DNA of 64,000 bases from Tepidaquicella sp964564635 (GCA_964564635.1 CAZMAR010000004.1:1-64000); one strand, 5' to 3'. Positions 1 to 9,913 are shown, counted from the stretch's first letter. Made by a program: numbers and translations. The notes: generated from the letters alone by a model not told the origin.

Positions 1-55
1 TCGTCTTGAAGTAAATGGATTTGTAGATGTTAAAAGAATGATGCTAATTAAGTAA
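1..55 (+). CDS. C-terminal end of a probable T9SS-sorted protein (5' part outside window)
   Basis: Reading from base 2 gives 17 codons ending in VDVKRMMLIK and a TAA at 53-55. This ending closely matches the last residues of the sorting domain of the gene ending at 21766 (TDVKSMILIK) and of the gene ending at 62251 (ISKRMVIIK). By that similarity it is the end of a type IX secretion C-terminal sorting tail on a secreted or surface protein. A strong hairpin terminator follows 25 bases later, as expected for a gene end. The rest of the protein lies to the left, so nothing can be said about its function. Confidence 0.55.
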   Translation, partial: RLEVNGFVDVKRMMLIK

Positions 56-79
56 TAGAAAATCCAAATCTAAATATAT

Positions 80-112
80 AGCGGTTAAGTGTTTACTTAA
101 CCGCTTTTTTTT
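80..112 (+). terminator. Rho-independent terminator
   Basis: A perfect 10-bp stem (AGCGGTTAAG at 80-89 pairing with CTTAACCGCT at 96-105) with a 6-base loop is followed by an unbroken T run to 112. It ends the rightward gene at the left edge. pdxH converges from the other side and its stop codon touches the T run. The minus-strand side has only a mixed A/T tract, so termination is probably best for the plus strand. Confidence 0.9.
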
Positions 113-755
113 ATGGTGAAAGTCTTTCAATAATCCATATACCATTTTCTAATTTGTATCTTACTCTGTCGTGTAATCTGTTTGGTCTTCCCTGCCAGAA
201 TTCAAAACAATCAGGGATTAATATGTAACCGCCCCAGAAATCAGGAAGGGGAATATCTTTTGAATGAAATTTTGCTAAATAAAATAAAAATTTTTTTATT
301 ATTGTAAATCTACTGTTGATTACTTCGCTTTGTCTTGAAGCCCATGCACCAACTTTGCTTTTAAATGGTCTTGTTTTAAAATACCTTTCTGATTCTTTCC
401 TTGAAATTTTTTCTACAATACCCTCTATTCTTACCTGTCTTTCTAATTCAGGCCAATAAAATAAGATTGATGCTTTGTTGTTTTCAGCAAGTTCTTTTCC
501 TTTTCTGCTTTCATAGTTTGTATAAAATATAAACCCCTTATCACTAAATCCTTTTAAAAGCAAAGTTCTGGCTGATGGTTTACCATATTTATCAGCAGTT
601 GCTAATATCATTGCGTTTGGTTCAATTAAACCGGAATTTAATACTTCTTCAAACCATTCTGAAAATTGCTCAAATGGATTTAATTTAACATCTTTTGTAT
701 CGAGTGACTTTAATTTATAATTTCTTCTTAGCTCTTCAAGATTTTTTTCTACCAT
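111..755 (-). CDS. pdxH: Pyridoxamine 5'-phosphate oxidase
   Basis: This is an FMN-dependent oxidase that converts pyridoxine or pyridoxamine 5'-phosphate to pyridoxal 5'-phosphate, the last step of vitamin B6 synthesis and salvage. The 214-residue length is normal for the family. The FMN-binding split-barrel core is recognisable: the ARTLLLKGF and FIFYTNYESRKGKEL segments (about residues 62-89), the FYWPELERQVRIEG strand, and the C-terminal EFWQGRPNRLHDR motif (about 186-198), which is the family signature for FMN and substrate contact. It is the last gene of a leftward run dusB, GH3, pdxH, starting four bases after the GH3 stop. Confidence 0.95.
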   Translation of the reverse strand: MVEKNLEELRRNYKLKSLDTKDVKLNPFEQFSEWFEEVLNSGLIEPNAMILATADKYGKPSARTLLLKGFSDKGFIFYTNYESRKGKELAENNKASILFYWPELERQVRIEGIVEKISRKESERYFKTRPFKSKVGAWASRQSEVINSRFTIIKKFLFYLAKFHSKDIPLPDFWGGYILIPDCFEFWQGRPNRLHDRVRYKLENGIWIIERLSP

Positions 756-759
756 AATT

Positions 760-2478
760 TTAATTTTGAATTTTTAATCCATATCCATATTTGAATTCAT
801 CATTTATTGTTATCGGAAGTTTTCCATTAAAATCAATCTGACCTGTTAATCCTTTATAAACTGCAATTATAGAAGTGGGAACATCACTATAAGCGCAAAT
901 ATAAGAGTCTATTTCAGGAAAGTCTCTGAGCAGATATGGATTTCCAAAAGAAATAACAAGTACACGGGAACCTCTTTTGATTAATTTATTAATAAAATTA
1001 ATTTGTGAGTTTGGTAAATTTATTGTTCCCTTTTTAATTTGAACTTTTGAATACACTGGAATTATACAAAAATTCGATACTGGAATTTTATCTATTGCGG
1101 AATCAATATCTTTAATTTCATTAAAATATTCAAAAACTGATTCAAGAATAAAATTGCTATCCTTTTTCATTAATTCAATAAATAAATCCGATGTTCTTTT
1201 CTCTTGTGTATTATTTATACTTATGAGTGTGAAAATATTATCTTTTCGTATTATTGGAATTGCTTTTGAATTATTTTTTACAAGTGTGATTGAAGCATCA
1301 GCAATTTCTTGAGATAATTGCTGCTCCTCAAAAGAGTTTATATATTTGTCTGTGTTATCAGGATTCACATATTTATTTGTGTCAAGATTTAACCATTTTT
1401 TTGCATAAAGAATCTTTTTTACTGAATAATCAATCCTGCTTTCTGAAATTTTTCCGCTTAAGACTAAGTTTTCTATTTCGTTGATTGTTTCCGCTTCACC
1501 CTGAGGCATAAGTAATAAATCAATCCCTGCTTGCACAGTGAGAAGAGCAACTTGTTTAGTTGTAAAATTTTTCGTTATGCCTGCCATATTTAATGCATCA
1601 GTAACTATCAAGCCATTAAAACTCAATTTATTGATTAGTATTGAATCTACTAACACAGGGGAGAGACTCGCAGGTAATTGATATTTCTTATCAATTTCTG
1701 GTAATGATATATGTCCTACCATAACAGATTTTACCCCAGCATCAATACTGTTTTTAAAAGGTAAAAGTTCAATTTGCTCTAATCTTTTCATATCAAAATC
1801 AAGTACTGGAAGATCTTTATGTGAATCAATATCTGTATCTCCGTGTCCGGGAAAATGTTTTACAGTTGCAATTACATTGCCATCCTGCAAACCATTTATG
1901 AAACTCAGTCCTAATTCAGAAACAAGTTCTGGATCTTCCCCATAAGACCGAACATTAATAATAGGATTATTTGGATTATTGTTTACATCAACGACAGGTG
2001 CATAGTTTTGGTGTATTCCTAAAGACTTACATTCTTTAGCAATGAGCAACCCCATTTTATAGACTAAATCAACTCTTCTTGTTGCCCCAATTGCCATATT
2101 ATGTGGGAAAAGAGAACCATCATTTAATCTCATGCCTGTCCCGCGTTCAAAATCTGCTGACATTAAAAGCGGTACTTCTGAGAAGCTTTGAAATAAATTG
2201 GTTAAACTAACTAATTCTTTTGAATTACCCTGGAAGAAAATTATTCCACCTATTTTTTCTTTTTGAATTAAATCTTTCAGTCTATTGAACTCTGTTAAAT
2301 TTTCATCTAATTTAAATCCGTTAGAATATGAAATAATCATCTGAGCTATTTTTTCCCGTAATGTCATTTTTCTTAGTGTCTCTTCTACCCAATCGTATTT
2401 AATTGTATAACTATTTAAAGGTAATGAGATAAAAAATAAAAATATTAAAATTAATCTTGTTAAAATTTTTTTAAACAT
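760..2478 (-). CDS. Glycoside hydrolase family 3, NagZ-like beta-N-acetylhexosaminidase
   Basis: This is a secreted or membrane-anchored GH3 enzyme, probably removing N-acetylglucosamine from muropeptides or other glycans. An N-terminal hydrophobic segment (about residues 6-25) looks like a signal peptide or anchor. The NagZ-type His-Asp loop KHFPGHGDTDIDSH is at about 207-220, and the nucleophile Asp lies in GLIVTDALNMAGI (Asp294). A second GH3 C-terminal domain follows to residue 572, so this resembles the two-domain Bacillus type and not the short enterobacterial NagZ. The start at 2478 overlaps the dus stop by 8 bases. An in-frame ATG at 2502 would add eight residues, and neither has a clear Shine-Dalgarno. 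Substrate is inferred from the family only. Confidence 0.85.
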   Translation of the reverse strand: MFKKILTRLILIFLFFISLPLNSYTIKYDWVEETLRKMTLREKIAQMIISYSNGFKLDENLTEFNRLKDLIQKEKIGGIIFFQGNSKELVSLTNLFQSFSEVPLLMSADFERGTGMRLNDGSLFPHNMAIGATRRVDLVYKMGLLIAKECKSLGIHQNYAPVVDVNNNPNNPIINVRSYGEDPELVSELGLSFINGLQDGNVIATVKHFPGHGDTDIDSHKDLPVLDFDMKRLEQIELLPFKNSIDAGVKSVMVGHISLPEIDKKYQLPASLSPVLVDSILINKLSFNGLIVTDALNMAGITKNFTTKQVALLTVQAGIDLLLMPQGEAETINEIENLVLSGKISESRIDYSVKKILYAKKWLNLDTNKYVNPDNTDKYINSFEEQQLSQEIADASITLVKNNSKAIPIIRKDNIFTLISINNTQEKRTSDLFIELMKKDSNFILESVFEYFNEIKDIDSAIDKIPVSNFCIIPVYSKVQIKKGTINLPNSQINFINKLIKRGSRVLVISFGNPYLLRDFPEIDSYICAYSDVPTSIIAVYKGLTGQIDFNGKLPITINDEFKYGYGLKIQN

Positions 2479-3442
2479 TTTGATATTTTTCTTTGACTTC
2501 ATTTAATTTATCTAAAATGGAATTTACTTCAGTAAACTTCATTAATTCTAATCTTATACTTGCTGCATTTTTTATATTCCTTAAATATCCAGTATAATAT
2601 TTTCTAAATTCTATAACTCCTCTCCGTTCTCCTTTTAAACTGACGCATAGTTTTAAATGGTCTATACAAGTGTCAATTCTTTCATCCACAGATGGTTCAC
2701 TTTCTAATTCTTCATATTTAAGGTAATGTTTTGCTTGCTTAAATATCCAGGGATTCTTCAATGCTGCCTGTCCTATCATAATACTATCTGGGTTATATTC
2801 CTGAAATGCGTTTTTGACATCAATTGGGGTTTGTATATTGCCATTTAAAATTATAGGTATTTTTATACCGGAATCTTTTATTCTTTTTATCCAGCTCCAG
2901 TCTGCATCTCCTTTATTAGCTTGAAACCTGAACCTGCAATGAACTGTAAGTGCTCGAACTCCAATATCTTCCATCATTTTTGCTATTTCTAAAATAACAA
3001 TTGATTTTTCATCCCAACCTAATCTTGTTTTCACAGTTACGGGTAAATTAACATTTCTTATAACTGCTTCAACTAATGTTCTCATTTTAGGTAAATCCCT
3101 CAGAAGTCCAGCCCCCATTCCTCTAAGAGCCACATCCTTTACCCAGCATCCACAGTTTATGTCTATGAAATCAGGATTTTCCGCTTCTACTTTCTTTGCT
3201 GCCTCAATTAGAGAATTAATATTACCACCAAAAATCTGTATACCAATCGGGTGTTCTTCATTATAAAAAAATAATTTTTCCTTTGCTTTCCTTGCATCTC
3301 TAATAAGTCCCTCTGAAGAAATAAATTCAGATACTACAACATCAGCACCAAGTTTTCTGCAAATTAATCGGAACGGTGCCTCTGTAATATTCTCCATCGG
3401 AGCAAGTATTAATTTCCCTTTTATTAAGTCCTGAAAATTCAT
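2471..3442 (-). CDS. dusB: tRNA-dihydrouridine synthase (DusB-like)
   Basis: This FMN enzyme reduces uridine to dihydrouridine in tRNA D-loops. The 323-residue protein shows the TIM-barrel entry LAPMENITEAPFR (about 12-24), the active-site segment DINCGCWVKDVALRGMGAG (94-112) with catalytic Cys99, the VKTRLGWD strand, and the FMN-phosphate region NGNIQTP and IMIGQAAL. The usual Asn-x-Gly-Cys-Pro motif reads NCGCW here, with Trp in place of Pro. It is first of a three-gene leftward run, and the next gene starts inside its last codons, suggesting translational coupling. The exact Dus subgroup (A, B or C) is inferred. Confidence 0.9.
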   Translation of the reverse strand: MNFQDLIKGKLILAPMENITEAPFRLICRKLGADVVVSEFISSEGLIRDARKAKEKLFFYNEEHPIGIQIFGGNINSLIEAAKKVEAENPDFIDINCGCWVKDVALRGMGAGLLRDLPKMRTLVEAVIRNVNLPVTVKTRLGWDEKSIVILEIAKMMEDIGVRALTVHCRFRFQANKGDADWSWIKRIKDSGIKIPIILNGNIQTPIDVKNAFQEYNPDSIMIGQAALKNPWIFKQAKHYLKYEELESEPSVDERIDTCIDHLKLCVSLKGERRGVIEFRKYYTGYLRNIKNAASIRLELMKFTEVNSILDKLNEVKEKYQNV

Positions 3443-3701
3443 TTCAATAATAATTTACAAAAACCTTTTTGATAAAGAAATTTAATAAGTAAATAAAAAC
3501 ATATATCAATTATGGTTATACTTATTTTATTATTTCCTTTTAAAGCACAAATTGTGTTTTTACTAAAACATTATATTGATTTTGATAGTTCTTATTTATT
3601 TTGCTTATTTGGGAATTTTAATTTATTAAAATTAGTTGGTTAATTATAGATGATTTTATGACTTAATTCTATTTTATATTTTTATTAGTTTTGTATTATA
3701 T

Positions 3702-4535
3702 ATGTTAATTGATAACGAAGAAGTAGTATTAGATTTAACTCAAAAATCGTTTTTAAGCAGGGAGAGGGAAAAGAAGATTATTGAGAAAACAAACTTATAT
3801 AAATTTAGATATTTAGTAGAAGATGATGTCCCCGTTGATGGTTATTATGCTATACCTTATGGTGTAAATCAGAAATTACCTGTTATTATATGGTGTAGAG
3901 GTGGTTTTAAAGAAGAAGGTAAACTTGATGACTTTACTGCTTTTATCACTTTAGGAGAAATTGCACAATGGGGTTATTGTGTGTTTGCATCTCAGTATAG
4001 AACCGATGATGTTCCAGGATTAACAGATTTAAAAGATGTGTCAGGAATGATTCAACTTGTAGAAGAATTTAATTTTACTGATTCGGATAATTTGGCTTTG
4101 GAAGGTTGGAGCAGAGGTGGTTTGGTTGCATTATCATGTTTAAGATTTGATTACAAAATAAAATGTGCTATTGTGGTGGCTGGTTTATCAGATTTGATTG
4201 AATACTGTAATAGCAACTCTAATATGAAACTTATAATGGAGACTATTTGTAAAAAAAATAAAGAGTATAAGATATCGCCTGTAGATAATTATAAAGATTT
4301 AAAGAAAATTCCTATATTATTTATTCACGGTACCGGTGATGAAATAATCTCTTATAGACAATCAGTTAAAATGTATAATTTACTCAAGGAGTATAATCCT
4401 GATGTAAACTATGAACTGGAATTGATAAATTATGGTACACATACTTTGAAAGAGAATCGTGATTATGTAAGTGCAGTTAGAAAGAAATGGTATGACAAAT
4501 ATTTAAAAATTCATAATGATAATATGTTTTGTTAA
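3702..4535 (+). CDS. Alpha/beta hydrolase, S9 prolyl oligopeptidase-like
   Basis: This 277-residue protein is the catalytic domain of an alpha/beta hydrolase, without a beta-propeller or signal peptide, so it is probably cytoplasmic. The triad is visible: nucleophile elbow GWSRGG at 135-140 (Ser137), Asp223 in HGTGDEII, and His257 in YGTHTL. The segment IIWCRGG (62-68) fits the oxyanion region. The order and spacing are those of S9-type peptidases and acyl-aminoacyl esterases. It stands alone after a 259-bp AT-rich gap and before clpC. The substrate cannot be told from sequence; it could be an esterase and not a peptidase. Confidence 0.75.
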   Translation: MLIDNEEVVLDLTQKSFLSREREKKIIEKTNLYKFRYLVEDDVPVDGYYAIPYGVNQKLPVIIWCRGGFKEEGKLDDFTAFITLGEIAQWGYCVFASQYRTDDVPGLTDLKDVSGMIQLVEEFNFTDSDNLALEGWSRGGLVALSCLRFDYKIKCAIVVAGLSDLIEYCNSNSNMKLIMETICKKNKEYKISPVDNYKDLKKIPILFIHGTGDEIISYRQSVKMYNLLKEYNPDVNYELELINYGTHTLKENRDYVSAVRKKWYDKYLKIHNDNMFC

Positions 4536-4574
4536 TTAATTTAAGTTTTATTAAATTTAAAGTTTAGAGAAAAA

Positions 4575-7112
4575 ATGGATAGTAACTTTTCAAATAGAGT
4601 TCAGGAAGTAATTAAACTTAGCCGGGAAGAAGCTATTAGGTTGGGACATGATTATATTGGAACTGAACATCTTCTCTTAGGAATCATAAGAGAAGGAGAA
4701 GGTGTAGCTCTTACAATTTTTAAAAATCTTGGCGTTTCTATTCCTGAACTTAAAAAAGCAATTGAAGATGCTGTACCTCATAAGGGTGCAACACTTACTA
4801 TAGGAAATATTCCTTTAACAAAGCAAGCAGAGAAAGTCTTAAAAATTACATACCTTGAGGCGAGACTTTTTAACTCCTCTGTAATTGGCACAGAGCATTT
4901 ACTCCTATCTATATTGAGGGAAGATGACAATTTAGCAGCACAGATACTTCATAAGTTTTATATAAATTATGAAGTGGTCAGGAGTGAACTCCAGAGAATA
5001 ATGAATGAAAATTCCCCAGGCTCAAGCTGGACGAGTCCATTTTCATCGAGAGGGCAGGCAGGAGAGCGAAAAACTGGAGAGAAGTCAAAAACGCCGGTGC
5101 TGGATAATTTCGGTAGAGACTTAACAAAACTTGCGATGGAAGATAAACTGGACCCAATAATAGGTAGAGAAAGAGAAATTGAACGAGTTGCGCAGGTGTT
5201 AAGTAGAAGAAAGAAAAACAACCCTGTGCTTATTGGCGAGCCCGGTGTCGGAAAAACTGCTATTGCTGAGGGGCTTGCTATGAGAATCGTAAATAAAAAA
5301 GTTTCTCGCGTATTACACAACAAAAGAGTAGTTGCACTTGACCTTGCTGCTCTGGTTGCAGGAACCAAGTATAGAGGACAATTTGAAGAGCGGATGAAAA
5401 CAGTTATGAATGAACTCGAAAAAGCAAAGGATGTAATTTTATTTATTGACGAACTTCATACAATTGTTGGTGCTGGAGGAGCAAGCGGATCACTTGATGC
5501 GTCCAATATTTTCAAACCGGCTCTTTCAAGAGGTGATTTACAATGTATTGGTGCTACTACTCTGAATGAGTACAGGCAATATATAGAAAAAGATGGAGCT
5601 CTTGATAGAAGATTCCAAAAAATAATTATAGAACCAACTACAGTTGAAGAGACTATTAAGATTTTGCAGAATATTAAAAATAAATATGAAGAGCACCATA
5701 ATGTGAGATATACTGATAAGGCTATTGAAGAAGCAGTTAGATTAAGTGATAGATATATAACAGACAGGTTGTTACCAGATAAAGCAATTGATGTTCTTGA
5801 TGAAGCCGGTGCAAGAGTTCATCTCGCTAACATAGTCATACCAAAGGAAGTGCTCAAAATAGAAGAAGAAATTGAAAAGGTAAGAGCAGAGAAAAGCAAC
5901 CTTGTTAAAAATCAAAATTTTGAAGATGCTGCAAAACTTAGAGATAAGGAAAAAAGTTTACTTGCAGAATTAGAGCAGGTAAAATTTGATTGGGAATTAA
6001 AAAATCAAAATACTTATCACGAAGTTACTGAAAATGATATTGCTGATGTTGTTGCTATGATGACCGGCATTCCTGTAAATAAAATAGCTGAATCTGAAAC
6101 TGAGAAACTTGTAAGAATGGAAGATTATCTGAAGCAATATGTCGTTGGACAGGATGAAGCGGTGGAAAAAATTTCTAAAGCAATCAGAAGGGCAAGAGCG
6201 GGGTTGAAAGACCCTAATAAACCAATTGGTTCCTTTATCTTTCTGGGTCCTACAGGAGTGGGAAAAACTGAATTAGCAAAACAGCTTGCAAGATTTCTGT
6301 TTGATTCCGAAGAAGCCCTTATTAGAGTTGATATGAGCGAATATATGGAAAAATTTAATGTATCAAGGCTTGTGGGTGCCCCTCCTGGATATGTTGGATA
6401 TGAAGAAGGTGGACAATTAACTGAAAAAGTTAGAAGAAGACCTTATAGTGTTGTATTGTTTGATGAAATAGAGAAAGCTCATCCTGATACTTTCAATATT
6501 CTGTTACAGGTTCTTGATGAAGGGGTTCTTACTGATAGTCTCGGTAGAAAGGTAGATTTCAAGAATACTATTGTTATTATGACCTCAAATATTGGGACGC
6601 GAGATATAAAGATAGATAAAATACTTGGATTTGGTGATCCAAAGTTTGAAGATGAATATGAAAAAATGAAGGAGCTAATCGAGGAATCTGTAAAAAAGAT
6701 TTTCTCACCTGAATTTCTGAATCGTGTGGATGAATTTATAATTTTCAAACAATTAAGTCGTGAAAGTCTTTTCAGTATTGTTGAAATTTCTATTAGAATG
6801 CTCAGGGAGAGATTAATATTACAAAATATAAAATTAGATATTTCAAATGATGCTCTTGAATTTTTAGTTGAAAGAGGTTTTGATAAAGTTTATGGTGCCC
6901 GTCCATTAAAACGGGCAGTTCAGAGATATCTGGAAGACCCATTAAGTGAGGAGATTCTTAAAGGTAACATAAAAATGAATTCAACTGTCAAAATTCTTTA
7001 TAGGAAAGGAGAAGATAAATTCCGATTTGAGAGTATTAAAGATGTAGAAGATGACGAAGATGTTACCGGCGAGAATAATTCAGCCCCAGAAAATAAAAAA
7101 AGAAAAAAATAA
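4575..7112 (+). CDS. clpC: ATP-dependent Clp protease ATPase subunit ClpC
   Basis: This Hsp100 unfoldase feeds proteins to ClpP for degradation. At 845 residues it has the full ClpC layout: a double Clp-N repeat (about 1-145), first AAA+ domain with GEPGVGKT near 220 and the IDELHT Walker B, a UVR-type mid-section around 441-469 (FEDAAKLRDKEKS), and a second AAA+ domain with GPTGVGKT near 557 and FDEIEKAHPD. The UVR segment identifies ClpC and excludes ClpB or ClpA. No clpP is in the window. The stop lies 7 bases before the fabH start, so the two may be co-transcribed. A second family member at 47.6 kb is cut short. Confidence 0.97.
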   Translation: MDSNFSNRVQEVIKLSREEAIRLGHDYIGTEHLLLGIIREGEGVALTIFKNLGVSIPELKKAIEDAVPHKGATLTIGNIPLTKQAEKVLKITYLEARLFNSSVIGTEHLLLSILREDDNLAAQILHKFYINYEVVRSELQRIMNENSPGSSWTSPFSSRGQAGERKTGEKSKTPVLDNFGRDLTKLAMEDKLDPIIGREREIERVAQVLSRRKKNNPVLIGEPGVGKTAIAEGLAMRIVNKKVSRVLHNKRVVALDLAALVAGTKYRGQFEERMKTVMNELEKAKDVILFIDELHTIVGAGGASGSLDASNIFKPALSRGDLQCIGATTLNEYRQYIEKDGALDRRFQKIIIEPTTVEETIKILQNIKNKYEEHHNVRYTDKAIEEAVRLSDRYITDRLLPDKAIDVLDEAGARVHLANIVIPKEVLKIEEEIEKVRAEKSNLVKNQNFEDAAKLRDKEKSLLAELEQVKFDWELKNQNTYHEVTENDIADVVAMMTGIPVNKIAESETEKLVRMEDYLKQYVVGQDEAVEKISKAIRRARAGLKDPNKPIGSFIFLGPTGVGKTELAKQLARFLFDSEEALIRVDMSEYMEKFNVSRLVGAPPGYVGYEEGGQLTEKVRRRPYSVVLFDEIEKAHPDTFNILLQVLDEGVLTDSLGRKVDFKNTIVIMTSNIGTRDIKIDKILGFGDPKFEDEYEKMKELIEESVKKIFSPEFLNRVDEFIIFKQLSRESLFSIVEISIRMLRERLILQNIKLDISNDALEFLVERGFDKVYGARPLKRAVQRYLEDPLSEEILKGNIKMNSTVKILYRKGEDKFRFESIKDVEDDEDVTGENNSAPENKKRKK

Positions 7113-7119
7113 ATATTAT

Positions 7120-8124
7120 ATGATAAACAATGGCTTGTTTAATGCTTACATAAGTGAAGTTAGTCACTTTTTTCCGGATAAAGTAATAACGAACAAATAT
7201 TTTGAGAGTTATCTTGATACTTCTGATGAATGGATTACAGAAAGGACTGGAATAAAAGAGAGAAGATTTTTAGAGAAAGACCAACCAACCTCTTATGCTG
7301 CAACAAAGGCTATTGAAAAATTGCTCAAGAAAAAAGGAATGAATGCTGATGAAATTGATTTAATTATTATTCCCACTGTTTCACCAGATATGGTCTATCC
7401 TTCTACTGCTTGTATAGTTCAAAACAATATTGGGGCAAAAAATTGCTGGGGCTTTGATTTAGAAGGTGCCTGTTCAGGATTTCTTTTTGCCCTTATTACC
7501 GGCTCTCAATTTATTCAAACCGGTATGCATAAAAAAGTTATTGTTTGTGGAGCAGAAAAAATGTCTGCTCTGGTTGATATGCAGGATAGAAATACTTGTG
7601 TCTTATTTGGTGATGGTGCTGCTGCTGTGCTGTTAGAGCCTATTGAAGATAAGAGTTATGGTATTATTGATGCGGTATTACACATAGATGGAAGTGGTGG
7701 AAAATACCTTAATCAACCAGCAGGAGGTAGCCTGAATCCTGCTTCTTTTGAAACTGTGGAGAAAAGGATGCATTATGTTCATCAGGACGGAAGAATGGTT
7801 TATAAAGAAGCCGTAAAAGGTATGTATGAATCATCTGCAGAAATTATGAAAAAGAATAATCTTTCCCCTGATGATATTGCTTATCTTGTTCCCCATCAGG
7901 CAAACCTTAGAATTATGACTGCTGTTGCTGAAAGGCTTGGTCTTCCTATTGAAAAAGTTATGGTAAACATTCATAAATATGGTAATACCACATCTGCTAC
8001 AATTCCTTCTTGTTTGTCAGAGTATAGAGATGAAGGAAAAATAAAAAAAGGTGACTACATTATTCTAACAAGTTTTGGTGCTGGTTTTACCTGGGGAGCC
8101 ATTCTCCTCAGATGGGCTATTTAA
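7120..8124 (+). CDS. fabH: 3-oxoacyl-[acyl-carrier-protein] synthase III (FabH)
   Basis: It condenses acetyl-CoA (or a branched acyl-CoA) with malonyl-ACP to start fatty acid synthesis. Catalytic Cys118 is in LEGACSGF, His259 in VPHQAN and Asn289 in HKYGNTTSA, the complete KAS III triad. The ATG at 7120 gives 334 residues, normal for the family. A longer reading from 7051 would add 23 unrelated residues over the end of clpC and is unlikely. FabH usually neighbours plsX, but here plsX is 43 kb away. Its neighbour is ispE, which starts 1 base after the fabH stop. Confidence 0.96.
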   Translation: MINNGLFNAYISEVSHFFPDKVITNKYFESYLDTSDEWITERTGIKERRFLEKDQPTSYAATKAIEKLLKKKGMNADEIDLIIIPTVSPDMVYPSTACIVQNNIGAKNCWGFDLEGACSGFLFALITGSQFIQTGMHKKVIVCGAEKMSALVDMQDRNTCVLFGDGAAAVLLEPIEDKSYGIIDAVLHIDGSGGKYLNQPAGGSLNPASFETVEKRMHYVHQDGRMVYKEAVKGMYESSAEIMKKNNLSPDDIAYLVPHQANLRIMTAVAERLGLPIEKVMVNIHKYGNTTSATIPSCLSEYRDEGKIKKGDYIILTSFGAGFTWGAILLRWAI

Positions 8125-8125
8125 T

Positions 8126-8980
8126 ATGATGCTGAAATCATTAGCGAAAATAAATATTGGCTTAAAAATTTTATGCAGACGGAGTGATGGGTTTCACGAT
8201 ATCGAAACTATTTTTTACCCTGTAAATTTATTTGATGAAATTGATATTGATATCAAACCCTCCACAAAGAATACAAATTCTTTGCTTATTCAGTCAGATA
8301 ATCCTTATGTACCAAAGGATAAGTCGAATATTTGTTTTAAAGTAATAGCAAACTTTTTTAGGACCTTCCAGATTAAAAACTTCTTTAAAATTAAAATAAA
8401 AATTAACAAAAAAATTCCAATTGGTGGTGGGTTGGGTGGAGGAAGTTCAAACGCTGCTGTCGTTCTTAAGTATCTTATCAGGTATTTCAAAATTGATATT
8501 ACTCAAAACAAAAAGAGTATTCTAAATGTTGCATCAAATACTGGTAGTGATGTAACATTCTTCCTTTTCTCTAAACCCTGTTATGCAACAGGAAAGGGAG
8601 ACAAAATAACTTTATTAAATGATTTTTATGTAGATTATGATATCCTTTTAATTACTCCATCATTTAATATTTCTACAAAATGGGCATATGAAGCATTAAA
8701 GTTCCCAGTTGACTATCGGAAAAGCCCCGTTTTAAAAGATATTAAGACTTTCCCAAAAGACCTATCAGTCTTTGAAAATGATTTTGAAAAAGTTGTATTT
8801 AAAAAATATCCTGAACTTGAAAAGATTAAAAGGATTCTCTCTCAGAATGGAGCAATTTTTACTTCTCTTAGTGGAAGCGGTTCGACTATTTACGGATTTT
8901 TTGAGAGAAAAAATAAGAATAAAGTTTATAATTGTGCTGACCTATTTAAGAAGGGGAATTATACAGTTAATATCGTTTGA
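8126..8980 (+). CDS. ispE: 4-diphosphocytidyl-2-C-methyl-D-erythritol kinase (IspE)
   Basis: This GHMP kinase phosphorylates CDP-methylerythritol in the MEP route to isoprenoid precursors. The ATP loop PIGGGLGGGSSNAA (about residues 94-107), the N-terminal AKINIGL with its catalytic Lys, the TGSDVTFFL Asp motif and the C-terminal SLSGSGSTIYG loop are all present. I place the start at the ATG at 8126 (284 residues). Another ATG follows directly at 8129, and an upstream in-frame codon at 8075 would overlap fabH by 50 bases. It implies that the host makes isoprenoids by the MEP pathway, relevant to the carotenoid-type genes at 16-19 kb and the UbiA enzyme at 59 kb. Confidence 0.93.
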   Translation: MMLKSLAKINIGLKILCRRSDGFHDIETIFYPVNLFDEIDIDIKPSTKNTNSLLIQSDNPYVPKDKSNICFKVIANFFRTFQIKNFFKIKIKINKKIPIGGGLGGGSSNAAVVLKYLIRYFKIDITQNKKSILNVASNTGSDVTFFLFSKPCYATGKGDKITLLNDFYVDYDILLITPSFNISTKWAYEALKFPVDYRKSPVLKDIKTFPKDLSVFENDFEKVVFKKYPELEKIKRILSQNGAIFTSLSGSGSTIYGFFERKNKNKVYNCADLFKKGNYTVNIV

Positions 8981-9013
8981 TTTAATATTTCTTTATAAGA
9001 GCGTCTATCAAAA

Positions 9014-9913
9014 TTAGAAAGTAACAGAAACATTTGAGAAGGGAACTAACTTATATCTGAGCTGTTCTCTTGAATACAGATATCTTACATTAAATGAAGT
9101 TTTTACTTTTAGGTCTTTATTAAATATGGATACACTCCACACAGCATCTGCTGCACTGAGAACATGGTTTACTATTACCACAGTTAATGCTAATGAGCCA
9201 GTATTGTAATATTTATTTGCTTTCTCTCTTTCGTCCATATAATAAATTACCTGAGGTAATTTGATCGTCATATAATTATATTTTGTAATTCCAACTGCTT
9301 CAGACCATCCTGATACATATGTTTGATATTTCCCAATTACTTCATAATATTGCTGTTCTCCAAATGGTGGCAGTTTATGAGAGAAGCCTGAACTATCTTC
9401 GCAAATATTTACTTGCTGTCTTAATATTTCTTCGTTTAATTCATTTAGATTTATTGCTCCTGACCCGGGGAAACCTTCAGTTACAAGCCACTGTGCGTAT
9501 TTTCTTATACTCCAATTTTTATTTGCATAATCCTGATAAAATCTTGTCTGGTCGTCTCCTTTCTTTTCAAATATTGCATAAGTAGTCCATAAACCAACCT
9601 CGACACCAAAAAATATTGCACTCTTTACAAAGTTTTTTGTATACAACTGTCCTGCTCCTGGTATTATTGCAGACATAACCCCAGCAAGTAATGCATTTTT
9701 TTCTAATGGTTCATCTTTTATAATTTTCTCTGTTTTATCCGGTATTACTTTATCATTGTTTATTTTTGCATCGTTATCAATTACTATGCTTCTCAATTGA
9801 AGTTTTTTGAAATTATCCTCGTTTATATTGTTTTTCTCTTCTCTTTTTTCCTGTGCATTTACAAGTTGCGCTACGGAAAGTAACACTATAAATATAAATT
9901 GTTTTAATTTCAT
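9014..9913 (-). CDS. DUF5683-like exported protein
   Basis: This is a 299-residue protein of unknown function. It has a clean signal peptide (about residues 1-20, ending NAQ) and, near residues 75-110, the LLAGVMSAIIPGAGQLYTKN segment followed by a hydrophobic stretch, the hallmark of DUF5683 proteins common in Bacteroidota and relatives. Another hydrophobic segment lies at about 245-262. It is the last gene of a leftward run dsbD, DUF5683, truA, DUF5683. A second, shorter copy lies 760 bases upstream with the same SLILPGAGHFYAG motif. An envelope location is inferred from the signal peptide. Confidence 0.75.
   Translation of the reverse strand: MKLKQFIFIVLLSVAQLVNAQEKREEKNNINEDNFKKLQLRSIVIDNDAKINNDKVIPDKTEKIIKDEPLEKNALLAGVMSAIIPGAGQLYTKNFVKSAIFFGVEVGLWTTYAIFEKKGDDQTRFYQDYANKNWSIRKYAQWLVTEGFPGSGAINLNELNEEILRQQVNICEDSSGFSHKLPPFGEQQYYEVIGKYQTYVSGWSEAVGITKYNYMTIKLPQVIYYMDEREKANKYYNTGSLALTVVIVNHVLSAADAVWSVSIFNKDLKVKTSFNVRYLYSREQLRYKLVPFSNVSVTF

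Noticed and set aside
4967..5368. 133-codon frame antisense to clpC
   Set aside because: It mirrors the conserved clpC coding sequence and has no features of its own.
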